Source of the DNA: Lysinibacillus sp. OF-1
Lineage (GTDB): Bacteria > Bacillota > Bacilli > Bacillales_A > Planococcaceae
NCBI RefSeq assembly: GCF_028356935.1
Contig: NZ_CP102798.1
Span: forward strand, 4,154,001-4,218,000
Length of the DNA stretch: 64,000 bases
Direction of reading: 5' to 3'
The position numbers and the translations under genes are program-made. This document shows, piece by piece, positions 62,125 through 64,000 of the stretch. Each line of letters opens with the position of its first letter. Position 1 is the stretch's first letter. The notes below the pieces were generated by a model, which did no database searches, was not told the origin of the DNA, and was given only the letters and a program-made list of their open reading frames with translations.

Positions 62125-63302
62125 TTGTGAAGTACTCCTTTCTGGAAACGACTAAGATGAACTGGTTCAGTAGGAATGCATGTATCTTTGTACTGTAGTA
62201 ATTCTTGGATAAGCTTCCCAGTAACTGCAGCCAAGCTAATTCCATCTCCTTCATGACCTGCCGCAATATAGAAACCAGGCACTTCTTCTACTTCACAAAT
62301 AATAGGTAAATGATCTTCCGTCCATGGTCTTAACCCTGCATATGTACGAATAATCGACATATCAGCGATTTTTGGATAAAAACGTACAGCACGTCTAGCA
62401 ATCATTTTCACCACATCATGATTCACCTTCGTGTCAAAGCCTACAAATTCGCGACTACTTCCTATTAAAAAATTTTGTGCCTCTGTCGGCTCAAACACTA
62501 ACGCTACTCCGTATTTTTCAATATCCACATCCACTTTACGTTCTCCACCAAATTTTGAAATTAAATAACCAAATTCCATCACTTTTCTTAGCCCTACTAG
62601 TTGCTGACGTGATGCGACAAGAATATGTCCTTTGCGAGGTTTAATTGGAATATCAACACCCAGCATTTGCCCAATAAACGGTGCCCAAATTCCACAAGCA
62701 TTAATTACTTTATTTGCTGTTATCCATCCCTCATTCGTTTCAAGTAAAAATGTACCATCTGGCTGTTTCGTAATATTTTTGACTTCTGTATGTTTTTTTA
62801 TCTTTGCCCCTAACTTTTCAGCTGAGTGGAACATAGAAAATGTCAGCATATATGGGTTCACTGTTGAATCGGTTTTACATTCCAATCCACCGTATAAGTC
62901 ATCTGCAAAGTATTTTGACTCATTCCGCAAGTCCTCACGATCTAACATTGTAAAATCTAAACCCGCCTCCCGTTGACGATTAACCCACTGCTGAGCAGCC
63001 TCCATCTCTAGCTCACTTTCACAAACAAGAATGCTGCCAGGATTCCGATATTCAAAGCTCATATCTAACTCTCGATTTAACTCATGTACTAATCTTTGAC
63101 TGACTAAAGACATTTGACTGTCAAAGCCAGGATCTTTATCAATAGCTAAAATATTGCCATCACAGCGAGAAGAAGTACCACTCGCAAGTTCATTTTTTTC
63201 AAGTATTGTGATATCAAGGCCCGCTTTTGCACAATAATAAGCAATTGCTCCACCAATAATGCCACCGCCAATAATGACGATATCATGATGGGATTTCTTC
63301 AT
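62121..63302 (-). CDS. FAD-dependent D-amino-acid-type dehydrogenase, probable cis-4-hydroxy-D-proline oxidising
   Basis: A 393-residue flavoprotein of the DAO/glycine oxidase family. The FAD dinucleotide loop is IGGGIIGGAIA near the start (about residues 11-21), followed by the ELASGTSSRCDGN segment that contacts flavin; the C-terminal AGHEGDGISLA is typical. As first gene of the hydroxyproline operon it should oxidise cis-4-hydroxy-D-proline to the pyrroline. The related LhpB/HcnC enzymes usually have partner subunits, which are absent here, so this looks like a single-subunit version. AAGGAGGGG is 8 bases upstream. Confidence 0.85.
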   Translation of the reverse strand: MKKSHHDIVIIGGGIIGGAIAYYCAKAGLDITILEKNELASGTSSRCDGNILAIDKDPGFDSQMSLVSQRLVHELNRELDMSFEYRNPGSILVCESELEMEAAQQWVNRQREAGLDFTMLDREDLRNESKYFADDLYGGLECKTDSTVNPYMLTFSMFHSAEKLGAKIKKHTEVKNITKQPDGTFLLETNEGWITANKVINACGIWAPFIGQMLGVDIPIKPRKGHILVASRQQLVGLRKVMEFGYLISKFGGERKVDVDIEKYGVALVFEPTEAQNFLIGSSREFVGFDTKVNHDVVKMIARRAVRFYPKIADMSIIRTYAGLRPWTEDHLPIICEVEEVPGFYIAAGHEGDGISLAAVTGKLIQELLQYKDTCIPTEPVHLSRFQKGVLHK

Positions 63303-63337
63303 GTCTCTCCCCTCCTTTTCTATTCATGACTGTATGA

Positions 63338-63354
63338 TGCAAAAAACATGCCAA
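63338..63354 (-). promoter_or_regulatory. Sigma-54 promoter of the hydroxyproline operon
   Basis: Minus strand TTGGCAT-GTTTT-TTGCA, an exact -24/-12 match with GG and GC 10 bases apart, 35 bases before the first operon start codon. Confidence 0.9.
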
Positions 63355-63373
63355 TCTATCTTATTGGAATTTG

Positions 63374-63431
63374 TTTGATAAACTAGTCACTATGTGTCAA
63401 AATTATTTATATTATTCAAAATAATTTGACA
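63374..63431. promoter_or_regulatory. Repeated half-sites, candidate activator-binding region
   Basis: TTTGATA (63374-63380), TGTCAAA (63395-63401) and TTTGACA (63425-63431) form two inverted pairs with different spacings. They lie 20-80 bases upstream of the sigma-54 promoter, between the operon and the divergent PAS-containing gene. This fits an upstream activating sequence for that protein; it is inference. Confidence 0.5.
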
Positions 63432-63456
63432 AATAAATAATGAGGGGGGACTTACA

Positions 63457-64000
63457 TTGCATCCATATCATTTAATAATGAATAAAATATTAAAACGTAA
63501 CTTTGCTATTATTTCTACTGACGATATAGTGTCCAAAATAAACGATGACAGCAAACAATATTTTGTGCTTGAAAATAATAAACCCTATGCAACAATGCGC
63601 GGTAAAAGAAAAAATGATGTTCACTATGTTGCTTGTCATACCATCCAGTTGGATTGCCCACTCAACATAGCTATTGAATATATGAAGGAATATGAATTTT
63701 TACTAGTTTGTAGTGAGGAAAAACAATATTTAGGATATTTATGGAGAGAGTCCTTAGTATACGATCTTGCCTATGAATTAGAATGTGGCAATGCTTATTT
63801 ACAAACCATTTTAGACACAATAAATGAATCATGTACTGTCATTGATGCTGAACAAAATGTTGTTTATTGGACGAAGGGAGCAGAAAGCATTTTTTCTGTG
63901 TCTGGAGAAAATATTATTGGAAAGCCCATCACTCAATTTTTCAAAGAAGATCAACTAGAAATTTTACATACTTTACAGCATAGAAAATCTGTTTATCAAC
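63457..64000 (+). CDS. PAS-containing protein, probable sigma-54 activator, partial
   Basis: The first 181 codons run off the right edge. It starts at a TTG 7 bases after GAGGGGGG. Residues 1-105 form an alpha/beta domain I do not recognise. A PAS domain follows from about 110 (LQTILDTINESCTVIDAEQNVVYWTKGAE), as in RocR-type enhancer-binding proteins. It is divergent from a sigma-54-promoted hydroxyproline operon, so the missing part is very likely an AAA sigma-54-interaction domain and a DNA-binding helix-turn-helix. That cannot be seen here. Confidence 0.75.
   Translation, partial: MHPYHLIMNKILKRNFAIISTDDIVSKINDDSKQYFVLENNKPYATMRGKRKNDVHYVACHTIQLDCPLNIAIEYMKEYEFLLVCSEEKQYLGYLWRESLVYDLAYELECGNAYLQTILDTINESCTVIDAEQNVVYWTKGAESIFSVSGENIIGKPITQFFKEDQLEILHTLQHRKSVYQ

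Overview
The window is about 64 kb of low-GC Firmicute chromosome. Gene content and order point to a spore-forming member of the Bacillales close to Lysinibacillus: a CIRCE-controlled groES-groEL, a block ordered like the B. subtilis ydi region (tsaE-tsaB-rimI-tsaD, ABC-F, rex, tatA-tatC, CPBP protease, groES-groEL), a YaaH-type LysM/GH18 spore enzyme, an S-layer-homology protein, MhqR-type quinone defence and many AGGAGG-type ribosome binding sites with TTG or GTG starts. The species call is inference; no rRNA is present.

Layout. 1-3.2 kb: start of an exported protein, an EndoQ-like PHP protein, and a TetR regulator with a paired SMR efflux operon carrying two copies of one operator. 3.4-5.6 kb: a corrinoid-type ABC permease and ATPase behind a complete cobalamin riboswitch and its terminator. 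5.9-8.6 kb: a YdhK-type lipoprotein and an OmpR-type two-component system. 9.06-9.8 kb: an intact IS200-type element. 9.8-14.7 kb: an MhqR-like regulator with azoreductase, nitroreductase and ring-cleavage dioxygenase genes, then a large catalase. 14.8-19.4 kb: a YusW-like lipoprotein, an SLH protein, a LysM/GH18 enzyme with an apparent ATT start, and a decayed ECF sigma gene. 19.5-27.2 kb: a 1696-residue DUF4132-type protein with a small partner, convergent with an AAA ATPase plus TOPRIM/RloB-like pair that resembles AbiL-type phage defence. 27.3-36.7 kb: a Pro/Tyr-repeat protein, a chemoreceptor, a stand-alone A-T-reductase NRPS module, and a Fur-boxed siderophore-type ABC transporter. 37.2-47.4 kb: the conserved housekeeping block, with a dense cluster of DnaA boxes between tsaD and the ABC-F gene. 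48.4 kb: tRNA-Asp.

The most coherent new picture is the last 15.5 kb. Four -24/-12 (sigma-54) promoters precede an oligopeptide permease operon with a fused OppD-OppF ATPase, its binding protein, an M24 Xaa-Pro-type peptidase, and a five-gene trans-4-hydroxyproline catabolic operon. The same stretch holds rpoN itself and, running off the window, a PAS-containing protein divergent from the hydroxyproline operon that is probably its sigma-54 activator. Together these read as a sigma-54 regulon for taking up proline/hydroxyproline-rich (collagen-type) peptides, trimming them, and converting hydroxyproline to 2-oxoglutarate. One operon gene is a proline-racemase paralogue that has lost both catalytic cysteines.
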